This document shows, in pieces, positions 36,839 to 45,677 of a DNA stretch of 64,000 nucleotides. The notes under the pieces are model-generated. The model made no database searches, was not told where the DNA came from, and was given only the letters and a program-made list of their open reading frames with translations. Every line of letters starts with the position of its first letter. Positions within the stretch are counted from its first letter, which is position 1. Location of the stretch: contig NZ_NJIF01000002.1 in NCBI RefSeq assembly GCF_002209555.1, positions 992,001 to 1,056,000 on the forward strand. The letters are read 5' to 3'. This stretch comes from Achromobacter insolitus. Lineage in GTDB: Bacteria; Pseudomonadota; Gammaproteobacteria; Burkholderiales; Burkholderiaceae_B. Both the position numbers and the translations under genes were made by a program.

Positions 36839-37855
36839 ATGACTTTTCCTGAATCGTCTTCCGGGGCTGGCCGCGCCGCTGCGGCCCAATCAAACAAATC
36901 CGATGCCCGCGCGTCCGAGCGGCGCCGCGTATTGCCGTTGCCGCGTGGGCGGTTCGCATGGGTGACGGGGGGCGTCAGTACCGTCTGGCTGGCGCTCAAC
37001 ACGGTGTTCTGGTGCCTGCTGCTGTTTCCACTGGCCTTGTTGAAGTTGCTGCTGCCGTTCGCGGCGGTCAGGCGGAGCGTCGATCCCGTGCTCAATGGCA
37101 TCGCCACGGCCTGGGTGTCCTGCAACGCCGGATGGTTGGCGCGGATCCAGGATATGTCCTGGGATGTGCGGGGCCATGACGGGTTGCGCTACGCCGACTG
37201 GTACCTGGTCAACTGCAACCACCAGTCCTGGGTGGACATCTTCGTGCTGCAGCATTCGCTCAACCGGCGTATTCCGCTGCTGAAGTTCTTCCTGAAGCAG
37301 CAGTTGATCTATGTGCCCGTGATCGGGCTGGCGTGGTGGGCGCTGGATTTTCCGTTCATGAAGCGCCACGGCAAGGCGGCGTTACGGCGCAATCCGGATC
37401 TGGGGCGGCAGGATCAGGAAGCCGCGCGGCGCGCGTGCGCGAAGTTCTCGTTGGTGCCGACCAGCGTGATGGTATTTGCTGAAGGAACGCGTTTCAGTGC
37501 GGCCAAGCGCGATGCGCAGGGATCGCCGTATCGGCATCTGCTCAAGCCCAAGGCGGGCGGACTGGCGGTGGCGCTGAACGCGATGGGCAAGCGTTTTCGC
37601 TCGATGATAGACGTGACGATCGTCTATCCGGGGGGCGCTCCCAGCTTTTGGGACCTGGCTTGCGGCCGTGCGGGCCAGGTGCTGGTGCGTATGCGGCAGT
37701 TGCCGGTGCCGCCGGAGTTCTGTGACGCCGACTACACCGGTGACAAGACTTTCCGCTCGACCTTCCATCATTGGCTGGGCCAGCAATGGCAGGCCAAGGA
37801 CGAAGAGATCGAGGCGTTGATGGCGCCCGCAAGAGCGGGCGCCGGCGCGGACTAG
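36839..37855 (+). CDS. PlsC-like 1-acylglycerol-3-phosphate acyltransferase family protein (YihG-like)
   Basis: 338 aa from ATG 36839 with AAGGTAGGAA upstream; an in-frame ATG 26 codons earlier lacks a site and similarity. After a polar, low-complexity N-terminus of about 40 residues come one or two hydrophobic segments (VWLALNTVFWCLLLFPLALLKLLLPF). The acyltransferase block NHQSWVDIFVLQ (HX4D), the FPFMKRHGK segment and FAEGTRFS follow. It resembles the inner-membrane acyltransferases of the E. coli YihG/YbgF-neighbour type more than canonical PlsC. It probably acylates lysophospholipids with acyl-ACP or acyl-CoA. It converges on fahA with a 7-bp gap. Confidence 0.85.
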   Translation: MTFPESSSGAGRAAAAQSNKSDARASERRRVLPLPRGRFAWVTGGVSTVWLALNTVFWCLLLFPLALLKLLLPFAAVRRSVDPVLNGIATAWVSCNAGWLARIQDMSWDVRGHDGLRYADWYLVNCNHQSWVDIFVLQHSLNRRIPLLKFFLKQQLIYVPVIGLAWWALDFPFMKRHGKAALRRNPDLGRQDQEAARRACAKFSLVPTSVMVFAEGTRFSAAKRDAQGSPYRHLLKPKAGGLAVALNAMGKRFRSMIDVTIVYPGGAPSFWDLACGRAGQVLVRMRQLPVPPEFCDADYTGDKTFRSTFHHWLGQQWQAKDEEIEALMAPARAGAGAD

Positions 37856-37862
37856 GCGCGGA

Positions 37863-39182
37863 TCAGGCGCGGGCCGGCAGTACCTGGCCCGAGCTTTCGC
37901 CAAAGCCTATGCGCGGATAGCCGGCCTTCACGCATTCGGCGCGCATGATGATCTGATCGCCGTCCTGCAGGAAGGTGCGTTTTTCGCCCCAGGGCAGTTC
38001 GATCGGATTTTTGCCGCCGTTGGAAAGTTCAAGCAGCGAGCCGGCTTCGGAAGGCTGGGGACCGGACAGGGTGCCGGTGCCCAGCATGTCGCCCGGTTGC
38101 AGGTTGCAGCCGTTGACCGTGTGGTGCGTGATCAGTTGAGCCACGTTCCAGTAGGCGTCGCGGAAGTTGCTGCGCGACAGGAAGGCGGGCGGTTGCTTGT
38201 CGGCACGCGATTTCTCGGTGGTCAGCAGGACTTCCATCTGCACGTCGAAGGCGCCCTTGGCGCGGTTGGCGTCGGACGCCAGGTAGGGCATGGGTTGCGG
38301 TTCGGACGGGCCGCGGTTCCATTGCGTGCGGAACGGCTCGAGCGCTTCCATGGTGACGATCCAGGGCGAGATCGTGGAGGCGAAGTTCTTGGACAGGAAG
38401 GGACCCAGGGGCTGGTATTCCCAGCCCTGGATGTCGCGCGCCGACCAATCGTTCAGGATGCACAGGCCGAAAACATGGGATTCGGCGTCAGCCAGGCTGA
38501 TGCGATCGCCTTGGGCATTGCCCGTGCCGACGAAGATGCCCAGTTCCAGTTCGTAGTCCAGGCGGGCGCAAGGACCGAATTGGGGCGTTTCGCCTTCGTT
38601 GGCGGGGCGGGTCTGGCCGACGGGACGGGGGAACTTCTGATCCACGCCGATGCTCGAGGCTCGGCCGTGGTAGCCGATGGGCACCCACTTGTAGTTCGGC
38701 AGCAGGGGGTTGTCGGGACGGAACTGCTTGCCCACGGCGGTGGCGTGGTGCACAGAGATGTAGAAGTCGGTGTAGTCGCCGATGCGGGCGGGGGTGGTGT
38801 ACTCGGCGTCGGCCTGGCTGATCAGCAGCGGCTCGACGGTGCCGCGCAGGGCCGCGCCTTCACGCAGCGCGCGAGACAGGGCGAGGCGCAGGGCGCTCCA
38901 GTGGGCCTGACCCAAGGCCATCAGGGCGTTCAGGCTGTCCGTGGCGCAAGCGGCCAGGGCTTCGGCCGCCAGGCCTTCGAAGGGCTGCTTGGCAGCCAGC
39001 GCGGCGAGGTCAAGGATCTGGTCGCCGATGGCCACGCCGGGGCGGAACGATTCGTTTGTGCCCTTGCGGCGGAACGCGGCGTAGGGCAGGTTCTGCACCG
39101 GGAAATCCGACTCGCCGGTGTTGGCGCTGGCGACCCAGCTCTTGAGCGACGGGTCGTGGGTTTCATTGATGGTGGTGGTCAT
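37863..39182 (-). CDS. fahA: Fumarylacetoacetase
   Basis: 439 aa, the usual length. Final step of homogentisate/tyrosine degradation: fumarylacetoacetate is split to fumarate and acetoacetate. The N-terminal domain is followed by the catalytic part with DYTDFYISVHHATAVGKQFRP (catalytic His), the metal ligands in CARLDYELELGIFVGTGNAQG, LNDWSARDIQGWEYQPLGPFLSKNF and GTGTLSGP. It lies 124 bp downstream of hmgA on the same strand. A maleylacetoacetate isomerase gene, needed between HmgA and this enzyme, is not in the window and must be encoded elsewhere. Confidence 0.96.
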   Translation of the reverse strand: MTTTINETHDPSLKSWVASANTGESDFPVQNLPYAAFRRKGTNESFRPGVAIGDQILDLAALAAKQPFEGLAAEALAACATDSLNALMALGQAHWSALRLALSRALREGAALRGTVEPLLISQADAEYTTPARIGDYTDFYISVHHATAVGKQFRPDNPLLPNYKWVPIGYHGRASSIGVDQKFPRPVGQTRPANEGETPQFGPCARLDYELELGIFVGTGNAQGDRISLADAESHVFGLCILNDWSARDIQGWEYQPLGPFLSKNFASTISPWIVTMEALEPFRTQWNRGPSEPQPMPYLASDANRAKGAFDVQMEVLLTTEKSRADKQPPAFLSRSNFRDAYWNVAQLITHHTVNGCNLQPGDMLGTGTLSGPQPSEAGSLLELSNGGKNPIELPWGEKRTFLQDGDQIIMRAECVKAGYPRIGFGESSGQVLPARA

Positions 39183-39253
39183 GGCTGCGTGTCTCTTTCA
39201 GTGTGGTTATGCGGTGGCCGGGCGTCAGGCGCCGGAAAATCCAAATGCCAAAC

Positions 39254-39277
39254 GGCGATGAGCTTGCGCTCATCGCC
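39254..39277 (-). other. Stable hairpin between hmgA and fahA
   Basis: GGCGATGAGC (39254-39263) and GCTCATCGCC (39268-39277) form a perfect 10-bp stem. On the minus-strand transcript the loop is GCAA, a GNRA tetraloop, which makes the hairpin very stable. There is no T-run, so processing or differential expression of hmgA and fahA is more likely than termination. Confidence 0.5.
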
Positions 39278-39306
39278 GCGGGCGCGGAAAGCAGAGGTTC
39301 TGCGTA

Positions 39307-40605
39307 TCACGCCTTGCTGGGGTCGAAATGCTTGGCTATGCCCTGCCAGCACCGGTAGTAGTCGCCCTGCAATTCTACCGAGGCCAAGGCCTGTTCCGTC
39401 GGGCGGATGACGCGCCGCGTCTCGAACATGAACGCCATGGTGTCGCGGATGTAGTGGGCGGTGCTGGTGTCGGCGTGAGAAGCCTTTTCGAAGGTCTCGG
39501 CGTCGGGCCCGTGGCCGCTCATGCAATTGTGCAGGCTGGCGCCGCCAGGGGCGAAGCCGTCGGCCTTGGCGTCGTAGACGCCCTGGATCAGCCCCATGAA
39601 TTCACTGGCGATGTTGCGGTGGAACCAGGGCGGACGGAAGGTGTTTTCCATGGCCAGGATGCGCGGGGGGAAGATCGCGAAGTCCATGTTGGCCGTTCCC
39701 GGGGTGTCCGACGGCGCGGTCAGCACGGTGAAGATCGAGGGGTCCGGATGGTCGTAGCTGATGGAGCCGACGGTATTGAAGTTGCGCAGGTCATACTTGT
39801 ACGGCGCGTGCGTGCCGTGCCAGGCCACGACGTTCAGCGGCGAATGGCCGATGGAAGCGCGCCAGAAGCCGCCCGTGAACTTGGCGATCAGTTCGAAGTC
39901 GCCTTCGATGTCTTCGTACCACGCCACGGGCGTCTTGAAGTCGCGGGCGTTTGCCAGGCAGTTCGAGCCGATGGGGCCCAGCTCGGGCAGGCGCATGGCC
40001 GCGCCGAAGTTCTCCAGCATATAGCCGCGCGCGGCGCCGTCCAGGAGTTCCACGCGGAAACGCACGCCACGCGGGATGACGGCGATTTCCAGCGGTTCCA
40101 GGTCGATCAGGCCGAGTTCGGTGGCCAGGCGCAGGCGGCCTTCCTGCGGCACCAGCAACAGCTCGCCGTCCGCGTTGTAGAAAAAGCGTCCCTGCATCGA
40201 ACGGTTGGCCGCGTACAGGTGGATACCCACGCCGCTTTGTTCGTCAGGGCCGCCGTTGCCGCCCCAGGTCTTCACGCCTTCCAGGAAGTCGGTGGGGGCG
40301 GAGGGAATGGGCATCGGGCTCCAGCGCAACTGATTGGGCGTGACGGGCCCATGGCCAAACGTGCTCAGCCAGCCCGTGGCGCCGCCGAAGGCTTCGAAGG
40401 GCTTGTGCTGCACGCCCGGACGGATGCGATAGAGCCAGGAGCGGCGGTTTTCATTGCGCGGCGCGGTGAACGCGGTGCCGGACAATTGCTCGGCGTACAG
40501 GCCGTAAGGGCATTGCTGCGGCGAGTTGCGGCCCACCGGCAACGCGCCGGGCAGGGCCTCGGTGGCGCAATTGTTGCCAAAGCCGGTCTGGTATTGCAGT
40601 TCCAT
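39307..40605 (-). CDS. hmgA: Homogentisate 1,2-dioxygenase
   Basis: 432 aa starting at ATG 40603-40605, with a perfect AGGAGG seven bases upstream; the longer open frame before it is not coding. N-terminus [21 protein letters not shown], then [41 protein letters not shown] and, with iron ligands, [16 protein letters not shown] and [22 protein letters not shown] are the HmgA signature. The enzyme opens the homogentisate ring to maleylacetoacetate using Fe(II) and O2. fahA is downstream; a LysR regulator with a T-N11-A box is divergent 166 bp upstream. Confidence 0.97.
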   Translation of the reverse strand: MELQYQTGFGNNCATEALPGALPVGRNSPQQCPYGLYAEQLSGTAFTAPRNENRRSWLYRIRPGVQHKPFEAFGGATGWLSTFGHGPVTPNQLRWSPMPIPSAPTDFLEGVKTWGGNGGPDEQSGVGIHLYAANRSMQGRFFYNADGELLLVPQEGRLRLATELGLIDLEPLEIAVIPRGVRFRVELLDGAARGYMLENFGAAMRLPELGPIGSNCLANARDFKTPVAWYEDIEGDFELIAKFTGGFWRASIGHSPLNVVAWHGTHAPYKYDLRNFNTVGSISYDHPDPSIFTVLTAPSDTPGTANMDFAIFPPRILAMENTFRPPWFHRNIASEFMGLIQGVYDAKADGFAPGGASLHNCMSGHGPDAETFEKASHADTSTAHYIRDTMAFMFETRRVIRPTEQALASVELQGDYYRCWQGIAKHFDPSKA

Positions 40606-40740
40606 GGAATCCTCCTGAGCGGCGGCGCGGTGCTTGGCCGCGCGGCCTGATGCGGGTGGCCGGTCCGGAAGGCTTCCGGTGACCGATATGCCATTGTCGG
40701 AAAAAATCCCCGCTGCGGCTACGGGAATGCAAAAATAGAG

Positions 40741-40761
40741 ACTATAAATTTTGTGAATAGT
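40741..40761. promoter_or_regulatory. LysR-type T-N11-A box in the hmgA/lysR intergenic region
   Basis: ACTAT (40741-40745) and ATAGT (40757-40761) form a perfect inverted repeat separated by 11 AT-rich bases, the classical LysR-type recognition layout. It ends ten bases before the ATG of the LysR gene, so binding should repress that gene. On the other strand it lies about 140 bp upstream of hmgA. Confidence 0.65.
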
Positions 40762-40771
40762 AGGGGGGCGC

Positions 40772-41680
40772 ATGGCGGAACTGCGCAATGTCGATCTGAA
40801 TCTGCTGCTGCTCTTCCAGCATCTGCTGGAGGATCGCAACCTGTCGGCCGTGGCGCGGCGGATGGACCTGTCGCAACCCGCTGTCAGCAATGCGCTGCGG
40901 CGGCTGCGCGAGGCATTCGGCGACGACCTGTTCGTACGCACGGCGCAGGGCATGCTGCCCACACCGCGCGCGCAGCGCCTGGCGGGCCCTGTCAGCGAGG
41001 CGCTGACAATGCTGTCGCAGGCGCTGAAAGACCAGGACGTCTTCGACGCCGCCACCAGCACGCGCCGCTTCCGCGTGGCGATGACCGACGTGGGCGAAAT
41101 CCACTTCATGCCGCGGCTGATGGAAGTCTGCGTGCAGGTGGCGCCATTGGTGCGTATCGATTCCGTGCGCGTGCAGGGGCCGGACCTGCCGCGGGAAATG
41201 GAGACGGGGCGCGTGGACCTGGCGATCGGGGCGTTCGATGAAATGGGGGCGGGGACGCTGCAGCGCATGCTGTTCCGCCAGGGCTACGCAACCTTGTTCC
41301 GGCAGGCTCATCCGACGGCCCATGCCGGTATGGGCCTCAAGGCCTTCCGAGCCGAGCGCCACTTGATCGTCTCGCGCGCGGCGCCCTATGGGCAGGTCAA
41401 TCAGTCCATGGAGCGCGCGGGCGTCGACCTGGCCGAGCACTTCAGCGTGCCGCACTTTTCGGCCGTGCCGTATATCGTCAGCGCTACCGATTTGCTGGCC
41501 ACGGTGCCCGAGAAACTCGCCGCCAGCGCCGCGCCGCCATTCGGCCTGCGCTACATGACGCCGCCGATAAGGGTACCGGCGCTGCAGACCAATATGTACT
41601 GGCAGCGCCGGGTGGATCGGGACAGCGGCAACCAGTGGCTGCGGACGCTGATCGTGAACACCTTTGCGGTGGGAGCCTGA
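40772..41680 (+). CDS. LysR family transcriptional regulator, divergent from hmgA
   Basis: 302 aa. The N-terminal winged helix ([65 protein letters not shown] region) belongs to the NodD/PcaQ-like branch that starts with DLNLL. The effector domain spans about residues 95-295 ([21 protein letters not shown]). Divergent orientation and the overlapping T-N11-A site make it the likely regulator of hmgA-fahA and perhaps the nearby hydroxylase operon, with homogentisate or 3-hydroxyphenylacetate as possible inducers. It converges on the 64-aa gene with a 7-bp gap. Confidence 0.9.
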   Translation: MAELRNVDLNLLLLFQHLLEDRNLSAVARRMDLSQPAVSNALRRLREAFGDDLFVRTAQGMLPTPRAQRLAGPVSEALTMLSQALKDQDVFDAATSTRRFRVAMTDVGEIHFMPRLMEVCVQVAPLVRIDSVRVQGPDLPREMETGRVDLAIGAFDEMGAGTLQRMLFRQGYATLFRQAHPTAHAGMGLKAFRAERHLIVSRAAPYGQVNQSMERAGVDLAEHFSVPHFSAVPYIVSATDLLATVPEKLAASAAPPFGLRYMTPPIRVPALQTNMYWQRRVDRDSGNQWLRTLIVNTFAVGA

Positions 41681-41687
41681 CTGGCGT

Positions 41688-41882
41688 TTACGGCGCCACG
41701 GAAGCGCGCGCCTGGCTCAGGGCCTCGCGCAGCACGTCCATGTCGCCCAGGTGGTTGGCCAGCAGCAGAATCAGTGCCGCGTTGAGTTCCTGGCTTTGCT
41801 CGTTGGTGAGATCGCGATGGGTCTCGATCAGCGCTTCGTAGAAGTCGTCCGGCGAGCTCAGGTTGGTTTCGGTAATCAGCAT
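41688..41882 (-). CDS. DUF2783 small protein, putative coupling component of the hydroxylase (MhaB-like)
   Basis: 64-aa acidic protein, MLITETNLSSPDDFYEALIETHR..., with the DUF2783 pattern (DDFYEAL, LNAALILLLANHLGD). It starts 19 bp after the stop of the flavoprotein hydroxylase gene. In Pseudomonas putida U a 3-hydroxyphenylacetate 6-hydroxylase consists of a flavoprotein of about 63 kDa (MhaA) and a coupling protein of about 6.3 kDa (MhaB); size and pairing here match that arrangement. The assignment is by context and size, not by an alignment with MhaB. Confidence 0.75.
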   Translation of the reverse strand: MLITETNLSSPDDFYEALIETHRDLTNEQSQELNAALILLLANHLGDMDVLREALSQARASVAP

Positions 41883-41901
41883 GATGAAGTGATCTCGAAG
41901 T

Positions 41902-43581
41902 TCAGGCGCGGCCCGTGGCGCGGCCGACGGCGGCAGTGACGGCAGCGGTGTCGAAGGTGCGCCAGCGGCCGCAGACGTGCTGGTCGGGGCGGATCAGGTA
42001 GGCGGTGCCGGCTTGCGCGTCGTAGCGCTTGCCCAGGCAACCCTCGCGGTCGGTGACCGCAGCCAGCTCCTTCGGCAGCGCCGACAGGTCGCACAGCGGG
42101 CTGGCCACCAGCACGGCCTTGACCGGCACGGGCGCCAGGCGCAGCGCCTGCAGGGCGAGCAGCGTGTCGCGCTCGGGCAGGGTATCGCCGCAGAACAGGG
42201 CCAGCACGAATTCGCCATTCAGCTGCGCCAGCCACCAGTCCTGCACGCCTTGCGTATCCACAGGCGCGTCCAGCGCCACCGCGCCCGGCACCATGCGGCC
42301 AGTGAAGGCGTCGGTGTCCGGCGTGTTCAACGGGGAACCTGCGTAGGTCGCGGGCAGCGACAGGCGGCCGCTGTTGACCAGCGAGCGCGCGAAGGGATGA
42401 GTCTTCGCGAGGTTCAGCACCGCATTGCGGAAGCTGCGGCTGATGTCGCTCTTGGGCGTGATGAAATCGGTGGCGCGCGAAGAGTTGAGGATGTTCTCGT
42501 CGGCGGCAAATTCGCGTTCGACGCTGTAGCTGTCGATCAGCGCTTCGGGTGCCTGGCCGGCCAGCACCAGCTTCAATTTCCACGCCAGATTCTCGGCGTC
42601 CTGCACGCCGCTATTGGCGCCGCGGGCGCCGAATGGCGACACGCGATGCGCGGAGTCGCCCGCGAAGACCACGCGGCCATGGCGGAACTTGTCCATGCGT
42701 TCGCACGCAAAGGTATAGACGCTGACCCATTCCAGCTCGAAGCGCGCGTCGGGGCCCAGCAGGGCGCGGATGCGCGGCAGCACGTTTTCGGGCTTGACGG
42801 CTTCGACGGGGTCGGCGTTCCAGCCCAGCTGGAAGTCAATGCGCCAGACGTTGTCCGGCTGGCGGTGCAGCAGCACCGACTGGTTGGGATGGAATGGCGG
42901 GTCGAACCAGAACCAGCGTTCGGTCGGAAAGTCCGCCTGCATCTTGACGTCGGCGATCAGGAAGCGGTCGCGGAAAATGCGGCCATGGCTTTCCTGGCCG
43001 ATCAGCTTGCGCACCGGCGAGCGCGCGCCGTCACAGGCGACGAGCCAGTCGGCATGCAGGGCGTACGCGCCGTCGGGCGTTTCCACGTTCAAGATCACGC
43101 CGTCATCGCGCTGCTCCACGCCGACGACCTTGTTCTTCCAGCGCAGATCGATGTTGGGTTCCTGGCGCGCCTGCTCGTACAGATAGCCTTCGGCGTAATA
43201 CTGCTGCAGGTTGATGAAGGCGGGGCGGCGATGGCCGGGCTCGGGCAGCAGGTCGAAACGCCAGACTTCCTGTTCGCGGAAGAAAACCTTGCCCACGTTC
43301 CACGAGACGCCCTTGTCTATCATGCGTTGGCCCACGCCCAGACGGTCCCAGATTTCCAGCGTGCGCTTGGAAAAACAGATGGCGCGGGAGCCCGTGGACA
43401 GGCGGAAATCGTCGTCCAGCACCACCACGCGCACGCCCTGGCGGGCGAGATCCAGCGCGGTGGTCAGGCCCACCGGGCCCGCTCCCACAACCACTACCTG
43501 ATGGCGCGCAAGCTCGCTGGCGGCCTGGTCCGCATGCTTTTCATAGGCGAACTCCATCGCCTGAAAGTCGATGTCTCCCAC
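41902..43581 (-). CDS. FAD-dependent aromatic hydroxylase, putative 3-hydroxyphenylacetate 6-hydroxylase (MhaA-like)
   Basis: 559-aa class A flavoprotein monooxygenase, starting at GTG 43579-43581 behind AGGAGA. The three class motifs are present: VVVGAGPVGLTTALDLARQG (FAD ADP part), VACDGARSPVRKLIG (DG motif) and RVVFAGDSAHRVSPFGARGANSG (GD motif). A C-terminal thioredoxin-like extension of about 170 residues is typical of the PheA/TfdB/MhpA group. It is normally annotated as a 3-(3-hydroxyphenyl)propionate hydroxylase homologue, but no meta-cleavage genes are near. The neighbours are hmgA and fahA, and a DUF2783 partner follows, so para-hydroxylation of 3-hydroxyphenylacetate to homogentisate is the better reading. 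It lies 114 bp after the MBL gene. Confidence 0.88.
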   Translation of the reverse strand: MGDIDFQAMEFAYEKHADQAASELARHQVVVVGAGPVGLTTALDLARQGVRVVVLDDDFRLSTGSRAICFSKRTLEIWDRLGVGQRMIDKGVSWNVGKVFFREQEVWRFDLLPEPGHRRPAFINLQQYYAEGYLYEQARQEPNIDLRWKNKVVGVEQRDDGVILNVETPDGAYALHADWLVACDGARSPVRKLIGQESHGRIFRDRFLIADVKMQADFPTERWFWFDPPFHPNQSVLLHRQPDNVWRIDFQLGWNADPVEAVKPENVLPRIRALLGPDARFELEWVSVYTFACERMDKFRHGRVVFAGDSAHRVSPFGARGANSGVQDAENLAWKLKLVLAGQAPEALIDSYSVEREFAADENILNSSRATDFITPKSDISRSFRNAVLNLAKTHPFARSLVNSGRLSLPATYAGSPLNTPDTDAFTGRMVPGAVALDAPVDTQGVQDWWLAQLNGEFVLALFCGDTLPERDTLLALQALRLAPVPVKAVLVASPLCDLSALPKELAAVTDREGCLGKRYDAQAGTAYLIRPDQHVCGRWRTFDTAAVTAAVGRATGRA

Positions 43582-43695
43582 GGTTGTCTCCTGTGTGGGT
43601 CATATTGTTTTTATGTCACGTCACCGCGCGCTGCCTTGCGGCGCGCGATTCCGGTTCCTGCTGGCTAGGGCCGCGTGGCGCGGCCCCATTTGGAA

Positions 43696-44649
43696 TCAGC
43701 CTTCCAGCTGCGCCCACATTTCCAGGTCGCGCTTATCGGTCCAGATGCGCGGGTGGGTATGGCCGGTGGCCTCGTCATAGGCGCGCGACACGTCGAACGG
43801 CATGCAGTGATCGAAGATCACCCAGTCGCTGTAACGCGGCTTCATGAAGTCGTAGACCTCGCGGTAGATGGTCTTCAGGTCCTTGCCTTCGGCCACGCCG
43901 CGGTTCACTGCGCCGTACAGGTCCGTCAGGAAGGCGCGCGTGCCAGCCAGGCCCTGGCGGACTTCGGTGGCGTTTTTCAGCGCCGGGCCACGACCGGGGA
44001 CCATCTTTTCGGCTTCAAAGCCGGACAGCGCGTCCAGCGTGGTGGGCCAATCGCGGAAATAGGCGTCGCCGCAATAGGGGGTGGACTGGTATTCGACCAG
44101 GTCGCCGGCGAACAGGATTTTCTGCTCGGGCAGCCAGGCAATGGTGTCGCCCTTGGTGTGGCCGCGGCCGACTTGCAGCAGCTTGACTTCCAGGTTGCCC
44201 AGGTTGACCGTCATTTCGCCCTTGAACGTCATCGTCGGCCAGACCAGGCCCGGCGGGATCGATTCGGCGTTGCGGAACAGGCGGGGGAAGCGGCCGATTT
44301 CGCTGGCCTTGTCCTGTTCGCCGCGCTCGGCGATCAGGTCATAGGTATCGCGGCTGGCCAGGATTTCCTGGGCGTTGTAGGCGGACGCGCCGAACACGCG
44401 CACGGCGTGATAGTGCGACAGCAGGATGTACTTGATCGGCTTGTCCGTGACTTCGCGGATGCGGCGGATCACGTCTTGCGCCATGACCGGGGTGGCCTGG
44501 GTGTCGACCACCATGACGGCCTCGTCGCCGATGATCACGCCCGTGTTGGGGTCGCCTTCGGCCGTGTAGGCATAGGCGTTGTCGGACAGTTTTTCAAACG
44601 AGACGACCTTGTCGTCCAGATCGGCGTGCGAGGCGAATTGCTTGCTCAT
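43696..44649 (-). CDS. MBL-fold metallo-hydrolase with altered metal motif
   Basis: 317 aa from ATG 44647-44649 with AAGGAG upstream. The fold is clear: VIIGDEAVMVVDTQATPVMA, then ILLSHYHAVRVFGASAY, VGRGHTKGDTIAWLPEQKILFAGDLVEY and a C-terminal DHCMPFDVSRAYDEATG. The standard HXHXDH metal motif should follow the SH pair, but reads HYHAVR, so the Asp-His metal ligands are missing or replaced. The downstream His (GHTKGD) and Asp (AGD) remain. One metal site may persist or the enzyme may be a divergent hydrolase. It is first in the operon MBL-hydroxylase-DUF2783, and its role may be in hydrolysing a lactone or thioester of the aromatic pathway; this is conjecture. Confidence 0.85.
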   Translation of the reverse strand: MSKQFASHADLDDKVVSFEKLSDNAYAYTAEGDPNTGVIIGDEAVMVVDTQATPVMAQDVIRRIREVTDKPIKYILLSHYHAVRVFGASAYNAQEILASRDTYDLIAERGEQDKASEIGRFPRLFRNAESIPPGLVWPTMTFKGEMTVNLGNLEVKLLQVGRGHTKGDTIAWLPEQKILFAGDLVEYQSTPYCGDAYFRDWPTTLDALSGFEAEKMVPGRGPALKNATEVRQGLAGTRAFLTDLYGAVNRGVAEGKDLKTIYREVYDFMKPRYSDWVIFDHCMPFDVSRAYDEATGHTHPRIWTDKRDLEMWAQLEG

Positions 44650-44691
44650 GGAGGCTCCTTCCACTTTTATAGGAATAGGGTGTGTGGAAGG

Positions 44692-44736
44692 AATATAGCC
44701 CGACGTTAGTGTTTGTGCAATACGTTTGCTATAAAC
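44692..44736 (-). promoter_or_regulatory. Sigma70 promoter with overlapping operator for the MBL-hydroxylase operon
   Basis: On the minus strand TTGCAC (44715-44720) and TATATT (44692-44697) are spaced by 17 bp. An imperfect inverted repeat, GTTTGTGCAA (44711-44720) against TTGCTATAAAC (44726-44736), covers the -35 box. A repressor of the TetR, MarR or IclR type could act here. The predicted start is about 35 bases before the MBL ATG. Confidence 0.7.
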
Positions 44737-44788
44737 AAATGCCCTTGTTTTTACAGGGATTTCCCGCGGATTTCCGGGGGCGTTACGG

Positions 44789-45616
44789 TCAGTTTCTTTG
44801 GCATTTCGGACAGTAATAGGTGGCGCGCTGTCCCTGGACGATGCGGCGTATCGGGGTGGCGCAGACCCGGCACGGCAGGCCTTCGCGTTCGTAGACGGCG
44901 GCGTGGATCTCGAAGTAGGCGCCCGGCTCGCCGGTGGCGCCTACATAGTCGCGCAGCGTGCTGCCGCCCGAGGTCAGGGCGTCGGCCAGGGTGGCGCGCA
45001 CCATGTCGGCCAGGCGCTCGCAGCGAGCGGGCGATAGCTTGTTGGCTGGCGTCTTGGGATTGATGCGGGCGCGGAACAGGCTTTCCGACGCATAGATATT
45101 GCCCACGCCCACCACCGCCATGCCAGCCAGCAGCACCTGCTTGACGGCAGCGCCATGATTCTTGAAGTGGCGATGCAGCCATGCGCCGTCAAAGCGCGGG
45201 TCGAAGGGCTCGATGCCCAGCTTGGCCAGCAAGGGATGGGCGTCTATGGGGCCGTCGCCAGCGGGATGCCAAAGCACCGCACCGAAACGCCGCGGGTCAT
45301 GCAGGCGCAGCACGGCCTCGTCGAATATCCATTCGACGTGATCATGTTTGCGCAGGAATTCACCGGGCGCGACGCTGCGCAGCGACCCCGACATGCCCAG
45401 ATGCACTATCTGGGTGCCGTGTTCGAACCGCAGCAGCAGATACTTGCCCCGGCGGGCGCACTCCAGCACGGCGCGGCCGGCGATCGTGGCCGGCAGATCC
45501 GGCGGGATCGGCCAGCGCATGCGGGATTCATGGACGACCAGCCGCGTCAGTGTCCGGCCGGTGATGACGGCGTCGATTCCCCGACGCGTGGTTTCGACTT
45601 CAGGCAGTTCCGGCAT
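44789..45616 (-). CDS. mutM: Formamidopyrimidine-DNA glycosylase
   Basis: 275 aa from ATG 45614-45616, where the invariant N-terminus [15 protein letters not shown] begins (Pro2 is the catalytic nucleophile after Met removal, Glu3 the general acid). The middle has [19 protein letters not shown] with the lysine/arginine contact region, the H2TH segment [10 protein letters not shown]-like [15 protein letters not shown] and a C-terminal zinc finger [11 protein letters not shown]...YYCPKCQ. It excises 8-oxoguanine and Fapy lesions. The gene is divergent from a TPR protein gene, with 61 bp between the starts. Confidence 0.96.
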   Translation of the reverse strand: MPELPEVETTRRGIDAVITGRTLTRLVVHESRMRWPIPPDLPATIAGRAVLECARRGKYLLLRFEHGTQIVHLGMSGSLRSVAPGEFLRKHDHVEWIFDEAVLRLHDPRRFGAVLWHPAGDGPIDAHPLLAKLGIEPFDPRFDGAWLHRHFKNHGAAVKQVLLAGMAVVGVGNIYASESLFRARINPKTPANKLSPARCERLADMVRATLADALTSGGSTLRDYVGATGEPGAYFEIHAAVYEREGLPCRVCATPIRRIVQGQRATYYCPKCQRN

Positions 45617-45677
45617 GAGCCAGTGTAAGATCATTAATTGCGTGTACGAAGATTGTGCCATCAACCGGACGGGCCGC

